Source: RGIG6919 sp045531905 (GTDB taxonomy: Bacteria; Bacillota; Clostridia; Lachnospirales; Lachnospiraceae). Taken from it: a stretch of DNA of 64,000 bases. The notes beneath the pieces are model-generated. The model made no database searches, was not told the origin of the DNA, and saw only the letters and a program-made list of their open reading frames with translations. Within the stretch, counting starts at the first letter, position 1, and the number at the start of each line of letters is the position of its first letter. The stretch spans positions 168,382 to 232,381 of the forward strand of contig JAZSEY010000026.1 of the NCBI GenBank assembly GCA_045531905.1, written 5' to 3'. The translations under genes and the position numbers were made by a program. Positions 43,901 through 52,473 of the stretch are shown piece after piece.

Positions 43901-45091
43901 ATGGAAAGAAAAGTAGGAACCGTTTCAAGAGGTGTTCGTTGTCCTATCATCAGAGAAGGCGACAATTTAGTTGACATCGCAGTTACCAGTGTTATGGAAG
44001 CAGCCGAAAGCGAAGGATACGCTTTTAGAGACCGCGACGTTGTGGCTCTCACAGAGTCCATCGTAGCCCGCTCACAAGGTAATTATGCTTCTGTTGAAGA
44101 CATTGCCGCTGATGTAAAAGCTAAATTAGGCGGTGAGACAATTGGTGTTATTTTCCCAATTCTCTCTCGTAACCGTTTTGCTATCTGCTTGAAAGGTATT
44201 GCAATGGGCGCTAAGAAAGTTGTTCTTATGCTGAGTTACCCTAGTGATGAAGTTGGTAATGCTCTTTTAACATATGATCAGTTAGACGAAGCAAACATCA
44301 ATCCATATAGCGATGTATTAACATTAGAGAGATACCGTGAGTTATTTGGAGAGAATAAGCACGAGTTTACCGGTGTGGATTATGTACAATACTACTCTGA
44401 CATCATCACAAGCACAGGTGCAGAGGTAGAGATTATCTTCTCAAATCAGGCTAAGACCATTTTAGATTACACAGATTGCGTACTTACATGTGATATTCAT
44501 ACACGTGCCAGAACAAAGCGTCTGTTAAAGGCTGCTGGTGCTAAAGCTGTTTGTGGCATGGACGATATTATGACAAGCTCAATCAATGGTAGCGGATACA
44601 ATACGAAGTACGGTTTACTTGGTTCTAACAAATCTACAGAGGATCAGATTAAGTTATTCCCTAGAGAGTGTCAGGATCTTGTAGAGGCTATTCAGGCTCA
44701 GTTATTGGAGAAGACTGGTAAGCACGTAGAAGTTATGGTATATGGCGATGGTGCTTTCAAGGACCCACAGGGTAAGATTTGGGAGCTTGCTGACCCAGTT
44801 GTATCTCCTGCTTTCACAAACGGTTTAGTTGGTACACCAAATGAGTTAAAGTTAAAGTATCTTGCTGATAACGATTTCAAGAACTTAAGTGGTGCAGAAT
44901 TAAAGGACGCTATTTCTAAGAGTATCAAAGAGAAGGATGCTAACCTTGTTGGTAACATGGCATCTCAAGGTACTACTCCTAGACAGTTGACAGACCTTAT
45001 CGGTTCTTTATGTGACCTTACAAGTGGTTCCGGTGATAAGGGAACACCTATCATCCACATCCAGGGTTACTTCGATAACTTTACAGATTAA
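43901..45091 (+). CDS. CofE-like coenzyme F420-0:gamma-glutamyl ligase family protein
   Basis: The 396-residue protein opens MERKVGTVSRGVRCPIIREG, followed by DIAVTSVMEAAESEGYAFRDRDVVALTESIVARSQGN, a pattern of CofE/FbiB-type amide ligases. The last 150 residues include YGDGAFKDPQGKIWELADP, also found in such stand-alone Firmicute members. CofE adds gamma-linked glutamates to F420; no other F420 gene is visible, and most Lachnospiraceae are not known to make F420, so the true substrate is unknown. ATG 43901 has AAGG eight bases upstream. A near-consensus promoter and strong terminator show a monocistronic, probably well expressed gene. Confidence 0.75.
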   Translation: MERKVGTVSRGVRCPIIREGDNLVDIAVTSVMEAAESEGYAFRDRDVVALTESIVARSQGNYASVEDIAADVKAKLGGETIGVIFPILSRNRFAICLKGIAMGAKKVVLMLSYPSDEVGNALLTYDQLDEANINPYSDVLTLERYRELFGENKHEFTGVDYVQYYSDIITSTGAEVEIIFSNQAKTILDYTDCVLTCDIHTRARTKRLLKAAGAKAVCGMDDIMTSSINGSGYNTKYGLLGSNKSTEDQIKLFPRECQDLVEAIQAQLLEKTGKHVEVMVYGDGAFKDPQGKIWELADPVVSPAFTNGLVGTPNELKLKYLADNDFKNLSGAELKDAISKSIKEKDANLVGNMASQGTTPRQLTDLIGSLCDLTSGSGDKGTPIIHIQGYFDNFTD

Positions 45092-45101
45092 TATATATAA
45101 T

Positions 45102-45139
45102 AAAAGTCGTCCATTCAACCAAATGAATGGACGGCTTTT
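45102..45139. terminator. Terminator shared by the CofE-like and rhuM genes
   Basis: A 16-bp stem with one wobble (arms 45102-45117 and 45124-45139, core GTCCATTCA / TGAATGGAC) and a 6-base loop are followed by T residues on the plus strand and preceded by A residues. It can act in both directions. Confidence 0.9.
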
Positions 45140-45261
45140 TGTTTGATAGTATAAACTTTTTAATCGAAGAACTGAAAGTTCCTATCCCTTGTATGTAATA
45201 GGCAATAAAGACAAAGTCGCCTGCTTCAATAATTGTTGAATCAGCCCAAAATTCATTAACT

Positions 45262-46239
45262 TCAAATTTCATTCTTTGTGTCTTTTTGTATCTGCTTAAT
45301 AACATCTAAATATTCTCTTTCAACAGAGCTTAAAGTCCTTTGCTTATATTTTTTATATTCTGTTTCAGCTTTATTCATAGCCTGTAAGTGTGATATCACA
45401 CCATTGCCCTCTAACAATTGCTCCCCTGTAGAAACTAATATTCTATCAAGATGTTCTGCCCAATCCACCATCGTCATTGGTATTTCACGTTCCGCTTGTC
45501 TTTCTGCAAAATCTAAATATCCGGATACAAGTTGTCCCATAGCACGCAATTCTTTTTCGTTCAGGTAGTTTTTTGCCACTTTTGCTTCTTTTAACGTTGG
45601 TTGCTCGCCCGTAAAGGTCATTAAGCCCATGAATTCCTTTTCAGCATCTGCTCTATGATATATAACTTCTGCAGCAGTTTCCCCAGATATAGCATAATGA
45701 ATTTTATTCTGTACTTTTTTAAAGAAACGTACAGATTCCTCTGATTTTGGATCATAATCTATACTGGTTGCATATATTTCCAAAATCTGACGATAAAAAA
45801 CCTTTTCAGATGCACGAATATCTCTAATACGCTCAATCAGCTCTTTAAAGTATCCACCGCCACCTAGTTCTTTTAACCTCTGGTCATCCATAGCAAAGCC
45901 TTTTCGCATATATTCTTTTAAAATTGCAGATGCCCATATTCTAAACTGTACTCCTCTTTGTGATCTAACACGATACCCGACAGAGATTATGACATCCAAA
46001 TTGTAGTAATTAGTAGGTTTTGTAGAAAATTCGGAATTTCCGAATTTTCTCATAGTACTACTCTCGTTAAGTTCGCCATCTGAATATATATTCTTAATAT
46101 GCTCATTTATTGTTGACTTAGATTTTTGAAACAAGTCTGCCATCTGTTCCTGCGTCAGCCACACAGTTTCATCAACAAAAGTCACATCAACTTTCGTAAT
46201 ACCATCTTCAGTTGTATATAATATCAATTCTGATTCCAT
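45262..46239 (-). CDS. RhuM family protein (virulence RhuM / DNA-binding protein)
   Basis: The 325-residue protein contains the RhuM family core: VDVTFVDETVWLTQEQMADL, QKSKSTINEHIKNIY, TNYYNLDVIISVGYRVRS and the GVQFRIWASAILKEYMRKGF segment. The N-terminal part is helix-turn-helix like and the C-terminal part helical. The family was first named in a Salmonella pathogenicity island; its biochemical role is not established, and members are often carried near phage or restriction genes. ATG 46239 follows GAGG; a GTG at 46248 is less likely. A sigma-A promoter and LexA-type box upstream suggest SOS control. Confidence 0.8.
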   Translation of the reverse strand: MESELILYTTEDGITKVDVTFVDETVWLTQEQMADLFQKSKSTINEHIKNIYSDGELNESSTMRKFGNSEFSTKPTNYYNLDVIISVGYRVRSQRGVQFRIWASAILKEYMRKGFAMDDQRLKELGGGGYFKELIERIRDIRASEKVFYRQILEIYATSIDYDPKSEESVRFFKKVQNKIHYAISGETAAEVIYHRADAEKEFMGLMTFTGEQPTLKEAKVAKNYLNEKELRAMGQLVSGYLDFAERQAEREIPMTMVDWAEHLDRILVSTGEQLLEGNGVISHLQAMNKAETEYKKYKQRTLSSVEREYLDVIKQIQKDTKNEI

Positions 46240-46253
46240 ATTCGACACCTCTT

Positions 46254-46267
46254 AGAACATTTGTTCT
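46254..46267 (-). promoter_or_regulatory. LexA-type box upstream of rhuM
   Basis: The minus strand reads AGAACAAATGTTCT, a perfect GAAC-N4-GTTC dyad matching the Firmicute LexA consensus CGAACRNRYGTTYC except at the two outermost bases. It lies three bases after the -10 element and 15 bases before the start codon. Confidence 0.7.
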
Positions 46268-46270
46268 TAT

Positions 46271-46299
46271 ATCATACCACATTACCTTCTATGTTACAA
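46271..46299 (-). promoter_or_regulatory. Sigma-A promoter of rhuM
   Basis: TTGTAA (46294-46299) and TATGAT (46271-46276) are 17 bases apart on the minus strand, followed immediately by the LexA-type dyad. Confidence 0.75.
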
Positions 46300-46321
46300 C
46301 ATAACTCATGCACAAAACTGC

Positions 46322-46359
46322 GAAGTAGCAGGAGAAACAAAGTTCTCTCCTGCTACTTC
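46322..46359 (-). terminator. Hairpin after the esterase gene
   Basis: A perfect 14-bp stem GAAGTAGCAGGAGA / TCTCCTGCTACTTC lies 25 bases after the esterase stop. The following minus-strand sequence has only a short T run, so it is a probable rather than certain terminator. Confidence 0.6.
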
Positions 46360-46383
46360 ACGCAGTCATTGTGTATAACTCGA

Positions 46384-47307
46384 TTAATTCACACCATAAG
46401 CACTAATATCCTTCACCCATCCGGTTACACCCTCTGACAATCTGTCATCAGCAGGTGTTCCATCATCAAATATCAAATTGTGCTGTATCCAATTAATCAT
46501 GCAGTGCTGTCCCATCTCTCGGCCATAGAATACAGATGAAATGCCTCCATCGCCATTGTATACCCACTTCGGGAAGAAGGCGATACAATTTGGCAGTTTC
46601 TCGATGGACTCTGCACGAGGTGCAAACACTTCCTCAAAAGGAACAAACTCATCATGTTGTCCCTGCGCTATCAACAAATGTATACCGGAAGCCACAAGTT
46701 TTTCTAATACAGACTGCTCTGGCAAATAATACGATGAAATAGGAATAGCACCTGCAAAATAGTCCCCATAATCCTCTAGCAACTTCCACGTAAAGTATCC
46801 GCCAGCAGAAGCACCCATAACAAAACGCTTTCCTATATTCTGTGCATTCTCTGCGCAAACCTTATCATAAATAGCTTTCACAGGCTTAGAGTATTCCTCA
46901 CTCCAACATCCTATAATCTCACCATTTTCCAATCTCTGTTCGTTGGCAAGTGGCACAATCAAGTAAGCACCGCCCATGGACTTCTGATACTGTGGAGAGG
47001 CATACTGCTCTGCACCACAGCACATGATACAGCCATCCCCCATCAAGGAATTGCTGGCTCCATGGAGCCACATCAACACAGGATATGTCTTATTTGCATC
47101 AGCGCCATGTTTCACAGGGTCATATACATAATAGGTAATGTCTCCCGTTTCCTCACAGGCAAAGGAGTATTTATCAAACAAATCAAAGTAAATTTTGCTC
47201 TGATATGTATTGTCATAACTGATAAACTCGCCATCTTCCATATACTTTGCCCAGTCCGGCAGAGTCGTTTTATCTTGTTCTAATTGTTTAAAATCAGGTA
47301 ATTCCAT
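46384..47307 (-). CDS. Alpha/beta-hydrolase esterase
   Basis: A 307-residue protein with LMWLHGASNSL (oxyanion region, near residue 80), the nucleophile elbow FVMGASAGGYFTWKLL (serine near 170), an Asp in QGQHDEFVPFEE and a late histidine in GREMGQHCMINW. It has no signal peptide and is probably cytoplasmic. The layout resembles feruloyl/acetyl esterases and PHB-depolymerase-like enzymes; the substrate is unknown. AAAGGAG precedes the ATG. It follows the Ig-like protein gene by 27 bases. Confidence 0.8.
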   Translation of the reverse strand: MELPDFKQLEQDKTTLPDWAKYMEDGEFISYDNTYQSKIYFDLFDKYSFACEETGDITYYVYDPVKHGADANKTYPVLMWLHGASNSLMGDGCIMCCGAEQYASPQYQKSMGGAYLIVPLANEQRLENGEIIGCWSEEYSKPVKAIYDKVCAENAQNIGKRFVMGASAGGYFTWKLLEDYGDYFAGAIPISSYYLPEQSVLEKLVASGIHLLIAQGQHDEFVPFEEVFAPRAESIEKLPNCIAFFPKWVYNGDGGISSVFYGREMGQHCMINWIQHNLIFDDGTPADDRLSEGVTGWVKDISAYGVN

Positions 47308-47334
47308 ATACTACTCCTTTTCATGTTCTGGATT

Positions 47335-49779
47335 CTATTTTATCTTAATTTTAACAGTTGCCTTCTTACCGCTTCCGTCCGTTGCCATCACAGTAATGGT
47401 TACTGTCTTACCCTTTCCAGCCTTCTTAGCGGTTACAACGCCCTTCGCGTTTACTGTTGCATACTTTGTATTGCTGGATGTAAATTGTAACTTCTTATTC
47501 GCATCCTTACCTGTAGTCTTTACAACCGTCTTAATGGTCAGTTTTTTGCCAACCTTTAAGGATGTCTTTGCTGTCGCCTTGACGCTCTTTACAGCATGAC
47601 GCATAATCTTAATCTTATAGGTCGCTTTTTTCTTACTGCCATCCTTGGCGGTTGCTGTAATAGTTACAGTCTTGCCAATACCAGCCTTCTTGGCAGTTAC
47701 CACGCCCTTACTGTTAACAGTTGCATACTTGGTATTACTTGACTTCCACTTAACAGATTTCTTTGTAGCATTCTTAGGAGTAACTGTGGTAGTGAGTTTC
47801 ATTTTCTTACCTGCTGCCAATTGCTTTGACAAACCGGTAATCTTAATCTTCTTCACCTTCACAATCTTTTCGCTACTTACCATGTAGGTTGAATTGTGGG
47901 TAATATCGAACTGACACCAGTGGTCTGTGCCATCTAAAATGTATTCGATATCACTACTCTTTTCATACTCTAACTTCTCTGAGTCTGGATTCAAATAGTA
48001 TAAGTACATGGCCTCTGACAACTCATACACTTCATATACATAGTCAGACTTAATACGGACATTTGCTTTTCCCGGCAATTCACCGTTATCTTCAAAATCG
48101 ATCTGCAACAGCTGCTTTGGTCCGTTATACTCGGTTCCATCAACCATTTCCATCTTGATTTTTAATTTGATATCCTTTGGAACAGATACATCTTTTCCAT
48201 TGAATACCCACTGATAACTATCCTTATAAAATACCAATGTCTTATCTTTTCCCTTAATGGCTTCGAACAAATCCTTAGTGGCAATTCCCTTACCATCGAT
48301 GTAAATTCTACCGGTCTTTCCTTCCGCCATGCTGTTAATCTTGTTTAACAGCTTCTTATTGGACAAGGATAACTCAAATGCAACATCAAATTCATCTTCC
48401 ACCACAATAGCCTTATTCTCGGCAAAATATGCGATAACCGTATCATCATAATGGTCATCCATAAATGCTTTCCCATCTTTTTCTGCATACCCAGTCACTA
48501 CCGCGTCATTGAAATACATTCTTTCATTACCGGAATAATCCTTTAACTCAATGCGCTCCACATAATACTCAGCGGATACCGTATCCGTAGCAATTGGCAT
48601 CTTCAATGTAATCTCAGACTTAGATTCCTTTGTAGCATATTCCTTTGTGTAATTCAGAATATCCTGCTCAGTACCACCTAATCTACGCAAATACACAGTA
48701 ATCATCTTTAACTCATCTGCCTCAGCAAACTTTAAATGAATTGGAAGCACGCCAGGCTTCTTGACTGTATGTGTCTGCATAGTAATCGTCTCGATAATAG
48801 GTGCCACATCATCACCAGTAGACTGCACAGTAGCGACTGCACCATCCTTAATATAACATTTGTAATCAGCATCTGCCGTGTCCTGCAAATAAGAACCGGT
48901 ATCGTCTTTATAATACTGATTAATAGTAGAATCATAATCATATCTTCTGGTATTACCCTCAGTATCAGTCAAAATAATATGCGATACGTAATAAGTACCA
49001 GAGGTGTGGTCCTCAGAAACAGCCACATTAGCCGTTATGGTATTCCCTGAAATGGACCATTCGATTGGATAGTATGCAATCATAAGCGGCTGCTTGCCCT
49101 TCATACCACCATAACCAACTTCCACATCCTTAATCTGAGATTCCTCAATCACATCCATTTGCAACTGAATCGTGCCTGGTTTCGCAACAGATGGTGTCAA
49201 AATCTGTGCCTCAGTTACAATCGGTGCAGTATCGTCACCATTAGAAATGACTGTAATTGTCGCACCATTATTAATATAGCAGGCATTGGTTGCATCCGTC
49301 TGACCATAACAAGGTAGGTAGGAACCAGTAGCATTGGTATGATAACCGGAAGCGTTATAATGATCAAAATACACACGCTCATTACCGGCATTGTCACGGA
49401 TAATAATATTACCAACATAATATGTACCTGCCGCATCACTTTGTGATACTGGAATATCTAACGTAATCGTTCCCGTAAATGCACTACTCTCCTCATTTAC
49501 ATAAGATTTATCTCCAAAAATCAAAAGTGGACTTCCCGTAGCACTCTTGTAACAATACAATCCAACCTGAATATACTGTATACCTGTCTCTTCCTCCACT
49601 ACATTCATGCTAAGCTGAATGGTTCCCGGCTTATTCACCGAACCGGTAACAATCGTCACATCCGTTACCAATGGGGCTGTCTGGTCTGCTCCTGACTCCG
49701 CTGCAAACACCACAGTCTGCATCGCCATACATGCCACCAACGACAATAAACACAATAATACTCTCATTCTTTTTTTCAT
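47335..49779 (-). CDS. Secreted protein with three repeat modules and two BIG2 Ig-like domains
   Basis: An 814-residue exported protein. A signal peptide (about 1-27) is followed by three homologous modules of roughly 140-150 residues (about 34-460). Each module opens with a TAP[LI]-like strand and KPG, contains GTYYV.. then a DN.GN-type turn, and ends with NGDD or a similar segment. A middle domain (about 460-640) is not recognised. Two adjacent BIG2 domains end the protein, each with SSNTKYATVN.KGVVTAKKAG. No sortase or cell-wall motif is seen at the C-terminus, so the protein is probably released or non-covalently bound. ATG 49779 is preferred because GAGAGG lies six bases upstream. An adhesin or wall-binding role is inferred. 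Confidence 0.85.
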   Translation of the reverse strand: MKKRMRVLLCLLSLVACMAMQTVVFAAESGADQTAPLVTDVTIVTGSVNKPGTIQLSMNVVEEETGIQYIQVGLYCYKSATGSPLLIFGDKSYVNEESSAFTGTITLDIPVSQSDAAGTYYVGNIIIRDNAGNERVYFDHYNASGYHTNATGSYLPCYGQTDATNACYINNGATITVISNGDDTAPIVTEAQILTPSVAKPGTIQLQMDVIEESQIKDVEVGYGGMKGKQPLMIAYYPIEWSISGNTITANVAVSEDHTSGTYYVSHIILTDTEGNTRRYDYDSTINQYYKDDTGSYLQDTADADYKCYIKDGAVATVQSTGDDVAPIIETITMQTHTVKKPGVLPIHLKFAEADELKMITVYLRRLGGTEQDILNYTKEYATKESKSEITLKMPIATDTVSAEYYVERIELKDYSGNERMYFNDAVVTGYAEKDGKAFMDDHYDDTVIAYFAENKAIVVEDEFDVAFELSLSNKKLLNKINSMAEGKTGRIYIDGKGIATKDLFEAIKGKDKTLVFYKDSYQWVFNGKDVSVPKDIKLKIKMEMVDGTEYNGPKQLLQIDFEDNGELPGKANVRIKSDYVYEVYELSEAMYLYYLNPDSEKLEYEKSSDIEYILDGTDHWCQFDITHNSTYMVSSEKIVKVKKIKITGLSKQLAAGKKMKLTTTVTPKNATKKSVKWKSSNTKYATVNSKGVVTAKKAGIGKTVTITATAKDGSKKKATYKIKIMRHAVKSVKATAKTSLKVGKKLTIKTVVKTTGKDANKKLQFTSSNTKYATVNAKGVVTAKKAGKGKTVTITVMATDGSGKKATVKIKIK
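47402..47744. repeat. Near-identical DNA repeats in the two BIG2 domains
   Basis: The segments starting at 47402 and 47666 are highly similar over about 80 bases with a 264-base period (88 codons). They encode the SSNTKYATVN and VVTAKKAG strands of the two C-terminal domains. Such repeats can recombine and change domain number. Confidence 0.75.
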
Positions 49780-49841
49780 AGGCATCCTCTCTTTCTTTGC
49801 ATCATTAATTAGACTTCTATATGGATAGGGTGTCTGAAAAT

Positions 49842-49870
49842 ATTATACTATATCTCACAAAAGCCAACAA
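49842..49870 (-). promoter_or_regulatory. Sigma-A promoter of the BIG2 protein gene
   Basis: TTGTTG (49865-49870) and TATAAT (49842-49847) are 17 bases apart on the minus strand. Confidence 0.7.
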
Positions 49871-49889
49871 CAAAATTGTGCACATTTAC

Positions 49890-49918
49890 TTGTGAAATTT
49901 TACTATCGGGTGTATAGT
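49890..49918 (+). promoter_or_regulatory. Sigma-A promoter of the DMT transporter gene
   Basis: TTGTGA (49890-49895) and TATAGT (49913-49918) are 17 bases apart. The promoter is divergent from that of the BIG2 protein, with 19 bases between the two -35 elements. Confidence 0.7.
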
Positions 49919-49952
49919 ATACAAGGTTAAAAAATGGAGGCTTAACAGTATC

Positions 49953-50879
49953 ATGACAAAGGAAAAATTAGGAATTATATATGTTATATTTGCAGGTATT
50001 CTTTGGGGCATCATCGGATTGTTTTCCAATCAATTGGCAGCATTTGGGGCAACAGCCATTCAAATTACAGAAAGTAGATGTCTGGTTGCTGCAATTCTAT
50101 TGCTAATTGTCATCTGCATCAAAGACCCGAAGCTACTGAAAGTAAAAATCAAAGATTTTTGGTTGTTTATGGGTACTGGAATTATCAGCATCGGTTTCTT
50201 TAACATCTGTTACTTTCAATGTGTTGAAATGTCAACCTTATCCATCGCATGTATCCTGCTCTACACAGGACCATGCTTTGTTGTGCTAATATCCGCACTA
50301 TTATTCCACGAAAAAATAGGAAAGCAACAGATTATTTGTCTGCTGCTTTCCTTTCTTGGCTGTATATTCGTATCCGGTCTCTTTGACCAAGGAAATGCCC
50401 GTATCACGGAGATGGGCTTTCTAATCGGTCTCGGCTCCGGATTTTTCTATGGCTTATATAGCATTTTCGGTCACTATGCACTACAAAAATACAGTTCCTA
50501 CACAGTAACCGTATACACATTTATCGTTGCCTCTGTTGGTCTATTGCCATTTTGCAAGCCAATGGAACTACTGGCAATCTATCAAGACACTACCAAGGTG
50601 GGTTTTGATTTGGGTGTTATCCAAACAACCGGTGCATACCTTATCCTGGTAGCAATTTTGCTAGGTATCTTTTCTACTACCCTTCCATTCCTGTTCTACA
50701 CAAAAGGATTGGAGGTATTAGATGCAGGAAAGGCTTCTATCTTTGCATTTATCGAGCCTATGACTGCAACCATCATTAGCATATGTGTGCTAAAGGAAGG
50801 CATGACCGCATTTAGTGCAGTAGGCATCCTGCTGATTATGGTATCGGTAGTATGCATGAACCTAAAATCACTCCACTGA
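49953..50879 (+). CDS. EamA/DMT-family membrane transporter
   Basis: A 308-residue protein with ten predicted helices in two EamA repeats. The first opens IYVIFAGILWGIIGLFSN; the second ends LEVLDAGKASIFAFIEPMTATIISI. Members export amino acids or other metabolites; the substrate cannot be told. GGAGG lies 12 bases before ATG. The 3' end overlaps the serpin gene tail to tail by 12 bases. Confidence 0.88.
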   Translation: MTKEKLGIIYVIFAGILWGIIGLFSNQLAAFGATAIQITESRCLVAAILLLIVICIKDPKLLKVKIKDFWLFMGTGIISIGFFNICYFQCVEMSTLSIACILLYTGPCFVVLISALLFHEKIGKQQIICLLLSFLGCIFVSGLFDQGNARITEMGFLIGLGSGFFYGLYSIFGHYALQKYSSYTVTVYTFIVASVGLLPFCKPMELLAIYQDTTKVGFDLGVIQTTGAYLILVAILLGIFSTTLPFLFYTKGLEVLDAGKASIFAFIEPMTATIISICVLKEGMTAFSAVGILLIMVSVVCMNLKSLH

Positions 50880-52280
50880 ATTCAACACGCCGAAAAATAC
50901 TGGTAAATTGGTCTCTGTATCCACAATCGCATAAACAAATGGTCTGTCTAATATTACGTACTTTGGTTCTTCCATAGCCGCTGCACAATCAGTCATACCA
51001 ATCATGGTAGCTGCCGCTGCTTTGGTTCCATGCTCATCTACCTCGATGAAAGTCTTTTGCAATACCTGGTTGATATAAAGCAAACCTGTCTCTGTATCCG
51101 CCATCTTAGAAAAATCCGCAGTACTAGGACTAAAAGCAGAAGGCATACCCATGCTGCGAAGTGCATCATTTAAAGAAACAGAATATTCGCTCTTAAAACA
51201 AGGCATTACCACATTAACATCTTCATAACTACGATTTTTGAAAATAGACTGTAACTGTTCACCTGTCAGGGAATTCACATAATCTACTGCACTACCTTCC
51301 TTTGGAAGCAATGCTGCAAATGCATACTTTCCACCCTTATAGGACTTCATAAATCCGATGGCACTATCATCTTCAAGATAATGTTTTTCCTCACTGCTTA
51401 AGGCGCGCATAGTCTGCTCAACACCAGCTGCATTGGTGAAAATTCTTTCATTAATCTGGTAATCCTCATATGGAAGTGACCACTCAGCCTCAAATGCCAA
51501 AGCATTAATAATATACGCAACCGCATCCTCTGGAATCTCCTTCAGCAATTCCGGAATCATCTGATTTGTATGCTGATTCACCCAGCCATTAATATCAGCT
51601 ACCGTGGTATCGTCAAATGGTGCCTGATACGCCTCTGCGTCAAAAGACTTAATATTCTGCAAAAATTCCTTCTTCACTTGGATTCTATCCTTGTCATCTC
51701 TTACCCAGAAGGAATTGGCACTGTGAAATTCCACACCTTCCGCATCAGACAGCTGCTTCACAAAGGTAGTCAAATATTTCGTAAGTTTAGAAATATCCAT
51801 ACCATCTCCACATTTTCCAGCCATCAGTACAGATTCCATCTCCTTTAAAGTATCGCCGTCTGCACCATTGGCAGCAATGGCAAGGGCAAGCTGTAAGGAA
51901 GTTGGTGATACCATAACATTTTGTGTATCTGATTCCATAGCAGCCAGACATTGCTGTAGCATAGTCACAGAAAACTGACTGGTTCCCAATAAAAATGCTT
52001 CATCTAAAGCAATCTGCTCCGCAACTGCTGCATCCACATCCTCTGTCAGATTCACAGCGGTCAATTTCACATCCGGCTGAACATCTGGTTCAACATCCGG
52101 CTCCACATCCGGTCTTGGTGCATCCGGTGTCAGTACGACTTCCTCGGTTGAAGTCGTCACCTCATAGGTTGCTGAACACCCTGTCATAAGTCCTACAAAG
52201 CATGCTAGCAAACCGGTGATTGCCATTCTTTTGATCATTCTTCTCATGTTACGATTTCTCTTTACACTATTCTTTCTCAT
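50868..52280 (-). CDS. Lipoprotein serpin (serine protease inhibitor)
   Basis: A 470-residue serpin anchored to the membrane. The lipoprotein signal ends at Cys35 (GLMTGC). A low-complexity linker with repeated PDVEP/PDVQP units (about 52-65) is followed by the full serpin fold, with NVMVSPTSLQLALAIAANGA and NALAFEAEWSLPY. The hinge EVDEHGTKAAAAT (about 413-425) has the small residues typical of inhibitory serpins. The reactive loop lies at about 425-437, before EEPKYVILDRPFVYAI. It probably traps host or competitor proteases at the cell surface. ATG 52280 has AAAGGAG eight bases upstream. Confidence 0.9.
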   Translation of the reverse strand: MRKNSVKRNRNMRRMIKRMAITGLLACFVGLMTGCSATYEVTTSTEEVVLTPDAPRPDVEPDVEPDVQPDVKLTAVNLTEDVDAAVAEQIALDEAFLLGTSQFSVTMLQQCLAAMESDTQNVMVSPTSLQLALAIAANGADGDTLKEMESVLMAGKCGDGMDISKLTKYLTTFVKQLSDAEGVEFHSANSFWVRDDKDRIQVKKEFLQNIKSFDAEAYQAPFDDTTVADINGWVNQHTNQMIPELLKEIPEDAVAYIINALAFEAEWSLPYEDYQINERIFTNAAGVEQTMRALSSEEKHYLEDDSAIGFMKSYKGGKYAFAALLPKEGSAVDYVNSLTGEQLQSIFKNRSYEDVNVVMPCFKSEYSVSLNDALRSMGMPSAFSPSTADFSKMADTETGLLYINQVLQKTFIEVDEHGTKAAAATMIGMTDCAAAMEEPKYVILDRPFVYAIVDTETNLPVFFGVLNSVE

Positions 52281-52382
52281 AATATTCGCTCCTTTCACTA
52301 TAAAACGTCTCTCTTTTCTTGCCGTTTGATATATATACGAGTGAATCATAGAAATTTATGGAAATATTTTAAAAATTTTTAA

Positions 52383-52411
52383 TTTACTTTGCATTTAATT
52401 TTTTCTATAAT
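52383..52411 (+). promoter_or_regulatory. Sigma-A promoter of the MocR regulator gene
   Basis: TTTACT (52383-52388) and TATAAT (52406-52411) are 17 bases apart. Transcription would start at the left edge of the large dyad. Confidence 0.75.
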
Positions 52412-52415
52412 CAAA

Positions 52416-52461
52416 CTGACCATATAAATATGTGATTCAATCACTAATATGAAATGGTCAG
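52416..52461 (+). promoter_or_regulatory. 46-bp two-part dyad in the leader of the MocR gene
   Basis: Outer arms CTGACCAT (52416-52423) and ATGGTCAG (52454-52461) and inner arms GTGATT (52432-52437) and AATCAC (52439-52444) share one centre at 52438. The dyad spans from the transcription start to the ribosome site. It may be the autoregulatory operator of the MocR protein or an RNA hairpin affecting initiation. Confidence 0.6.
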
Positions 52462-52473
52462 AAAGGAGTCGCT

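Noticed and set aside
45081..45272. Small minus-strand frame after rhuM (MKFEVNEFWADSTIIEAGDFV start)
   Set aside because: It starts inside the last rhuM codons with no ribosome site and reads through the bidirectional terminator, so its C-terminal part is not protein-like. It may be a degraded remnant.
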